Shown piece after piece: positions 62,003 through 64,000 of a stretch of DNA of 64,000 nucleotides; position 1 is the stretch's first letter; each line of letters opens with the position of its first letter. The DNA comes from Drosophila pseudoobscura. Taxonomy: Eukaryota > Arthropoda > Insecta > Diptera > Drosophilidae. The translations under genes and the position numbers were made by a program. The DNA is taken from positions 23,393,501-23,457,500 of the forward strand of contig NC_046680.1 in NCBI RefSeq assembly GCF_009870125.1, written 5' to 3'. The notes below the pieces were generated by a model. It was not told where the DNA came from, searched no databases, and worked only from the letters and a program-made list of their open reading frames with translations.

Positions 62003-62210
62003 TCACTGCAAAGGCGAATAGCAGCTATGACTTCGGTACTTCGCAGGCGGCTTCGCTGCCAGTATCTTAAAAACATAACACAAGCAATAGTTCATAATAA
62101 TTTGTGAAAACGATGGCAACGTTATGAGCCGCGGCAAAGCACGCTGCTCTACCCGGCTCATAATCTCGATGTTGGCCATAATCAGCTGCTCCGTGTTTTG
62201 TGAAGATTGC
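62003..62210 (-). other. unassigned candidate terminal exon
   Basis: After an acceptor-like ATTGTAG (62217-62211) an open minus-strand frame runs 68 codons to TGA at 62003. It contains NTEQLIMANIEIMSRVEQR and, later, KILAAKPPAKYRSHS. The peptide is not low-complexity and lies in tail-to-tail orientation to the ABHD12-like gene. No upstream exon or domain could be identified, and the LINE fragment begins about 250 bp upstream. It may be the 3' end of a neighbouring gene or a chance frame. Confidence 0.25.
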
Positions 62211-62465
62211 CTACAATGTTTTAATTTGAAAGGGGATTTGGTGCGTTGTTGCTATTGCGGCTGATCTCCATAATATGAGTTGAGAAGTGATTTCTTCTCC
62301 AGTTTTCGCGTCTAGCCTGGAGTACTGTCATGTGGATGGCGGTCAGGCTTCAGGCGTACCTTGGTCTTGCCAGCCACCTGGGGATGTACGGATGTGTTGC
62401 GATTTCACAGGCAAGGGTGTTTTTCGGGTGTTGTAATTACTGCAGACCCCATTGTAGATTTATTT

Positions 62466-63480
62466 AACAGTTGAAATTAGTGATTGCATTAGTGCTTCTT
62501 CAGAGTGCTTTGTTTTGTAATGTTTACAGTTTGTCCATTTGCGTGCTAGATGTTATGGGTCCCCAGACTGGCATGGCATTCTGCCATATTGGGACAACCA
62601 GTTGCTTGAAGAGGACTTTCAGGTGCAGGGTAAGATTGCTTCTTCTCCCGATTAACCAGTCTATCTTTTTTAGTCGGGCCCTTGTTTTGGTGACTACAGC
62701 AGCTACAGCATGTTTGGTGAAGTTGAGCTTCTCGGCCATCTGCACGCCAAGGTATGGTAGAACCGTTTTTTTGGGTAGGTGTTGCCCAGCTAGCCTAGGT
62801 GCTGGAGTCTGTTGTTGCGCAGGTGAGAGTGAATGCAAAACATGTGCAGTTTTTGTGAGACTAATGGTAATTCCCTATTTTTTGACCAGGAGTGAGCGTC
62901 AGCTAGAAGCCTCTCCATGGATTCGTTGCCATGTCGTGGGTAAAAAAGCAGAAACCAGGTAGACCGAGTCGTCTGCATAAGTTGCTAGCATTTGCGTTTG
63001 AGTATTGCTTATTTGTGGTTCTGTCTCTGCGGAGTGCTGACTTTTAAAGCCAAATTGATGATTTGGTATGGCCATGGCAAAATGTTCTTCGAAGAGACGT
63101 GTTTGAATAAGGCGCTCGAATATTTTTGAGAATTCTTTTAGAAGACTGATAGGCCTGTATGATTGAAGTTTATCCGGCGGCTTTCCTGGCTTCTGTATCA
63201 TTGTAATTTTGACACATTTCCAAGCTTTCGGGAAATACGCAATCTGCATCGCAGAATTGAATATTAGCATAAGGTAGGAAACGGCAGATAACGGTAAGAC
63301 TTTTATGACACTGCTATCAATATTATCAAACCCAGATGACTTTGTTGACTCAAGTTTTTTGATTTCAGATTTTAATTCGTTGATGGTAACAGGTCTGATT
63401 TTTTGTTCGTCTGGTCTATCGCTACTTTGCAGCACTGATTCAATTTCCTCCCTGTCTTCTAGATCTGCCGTGATTCCGAG
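62466..63480 (-). mobile_element. decayed jockey-like LINE, reverse transcriptase fragment
   Basis: The minus-strand frame 63435-62899 has the jockey-clade RT blocks: KLESTKSSGFDNI, FPKAWKCVKITMIQKPGKPP, SYRPISLLKEFSKIFERL, IPNHQFGFKSQHS, then YADDSVYLVS (the catalytic YxDD box). Between QHSAE and QTQMLATYADD about 60 residues of the usual palm domain are missing. The C-terminal region continues in other frames (62838-62524: LGVQMAEKLNFTKHA..., VVPIWQNAMPVWG). Frameshifts and the missing 5' part, including the endonuclease, mark it as inactive. It ends near 62466 without a clear poly(A) tail. Confidence 0.85.
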
Positions 63481-64000
63481 AATGAGATAAGTAATGTGTA
63501 GAAACTGGCTGGATATTTTTTTTTTTTAAGGCTCGTTTGTTCGATTTTTTTTGGAAGTGTGTTTGTCGTGTGAGCATTATTGGAAGACTAACTTCCTGAA
63601 GGAGACCAGTTTTTACACACCTTGCATTAGCAAGGGGGGAAAGGGGCCGTCAATAAGAAATATCCGTTTTATTTGCATTTATACTCTTAAATTAGCGTAT
63701 TTAACAAAATTTCTTGGCGCCAACTACTTACTTTACATTTTCCATGTAGTTGCAATGTTTTTAGCTGAAAAATGGGATGCTAACACTAGTTGCAGTAAGG
63801 GTAGGTATTTGGTATTTTTCCATGTAAGCATTTTGAGTGAAAAAAGGTTTGGTAACACTAGGACTTAACATTAACATGTGTTTTGTAAGGGCTATTGTGT
63901 TGCCTTACAGACGATAGTTTTATCTTTAACAGTTTTTACATTATACATTTTACATTACATGGGAGCTAAGGTAACATTAATATACAAAAATACTGGACAA
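63481..64000. other. AT-rich DNA, nothing recognised
   Basis: Poly-T runs and a frame (63551-63868, +) without any recognisable domain. It may be further repeat DNA or intergenic sequence. Confidence 0.5.

Noticed and set aside
1-64000. CRISPR arrays, bacterial operons, attachment sites
   Set aside because: The window is insect nuclear DNA; no direct-repeat/spacer array or prokaryotic signal was seen.

Overview
The window is Drosophila nuclear DNA. Coding exons carry short GT-AG introns of about 50-65 nt, intergenic DNA is AT-rich with many microsatellites, DINE-1/INE-1-type and jockey-like elements are present, and the gene content (botv, an ABHD12 gene, an ANKRD13 gene, lysosomal-type beta-glucuronidases) matches, from memory, a D. 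melanogaster 2R neighbourhood numbered CG15110-CG15118, that is Muller element C. The number and style of the repeats suggest a species outside the melanogaster subgroup, perhaps the obscura group; this is inference.

Layout. (1) 1-31.1 kb: no protein gene can be supported. It is single-copy-looking, simple-repeat-rich non-coding DNA (a large intron or intergenic/regulatory DNA) with two DINE-1/INE-1-like insertions. (2) 31.2-39.2 kb: a small zf-HIT (ZNHIT3-like) gene on +, convergent with two tandem beta-glucuronidase genes on -; the first of these has a frameshifted C-terminus. (3) 42.3-50.1 kb: botv (EXTL3-type exostosin, GT47+GT64), complete with three exons, followed by an intronless, full-length second botv-like gene. 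The two show blocks of almost complete identity next to strongly diverged blocks, as expected from gene conversion. (4) 50.9-53.5 kb: an ANKRD13-family gene on - with ankyrin repeats and UIMs and two possible 3' ends. (5) 53.6-58.1 kb: a mosaic of repeat DNA, a broken peptidyl-hydroxyglycine amidating lyase (PAL) gene, and a truncated, frameshifted, inverted third copy of botv that includes its promoter and upstream repeat. (6) 60.0-61.7 kb: an ABHD12-like serine hydrolase on +. (7) 62.5-63.5 kb: a decayed jockey-like LINE on -.

The genes are unlinked housekeeping or trafficking functions: heparan sulphate chain initiation (botv), lysosomal glucuronide hydrolysis, ubiquitin-linked endocytosis (ANKRD13) and lysophospholipid hydrolysis (ABHD12). 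The most unusual part is the botv duplication complex at 42-58 kb: three copies in two orientations, a roughly 2.2 kb inverted repeat about 11 kb apart, and an AT-rich dispersed repeat family present in five copies, each next to a gene or duplication boundary.
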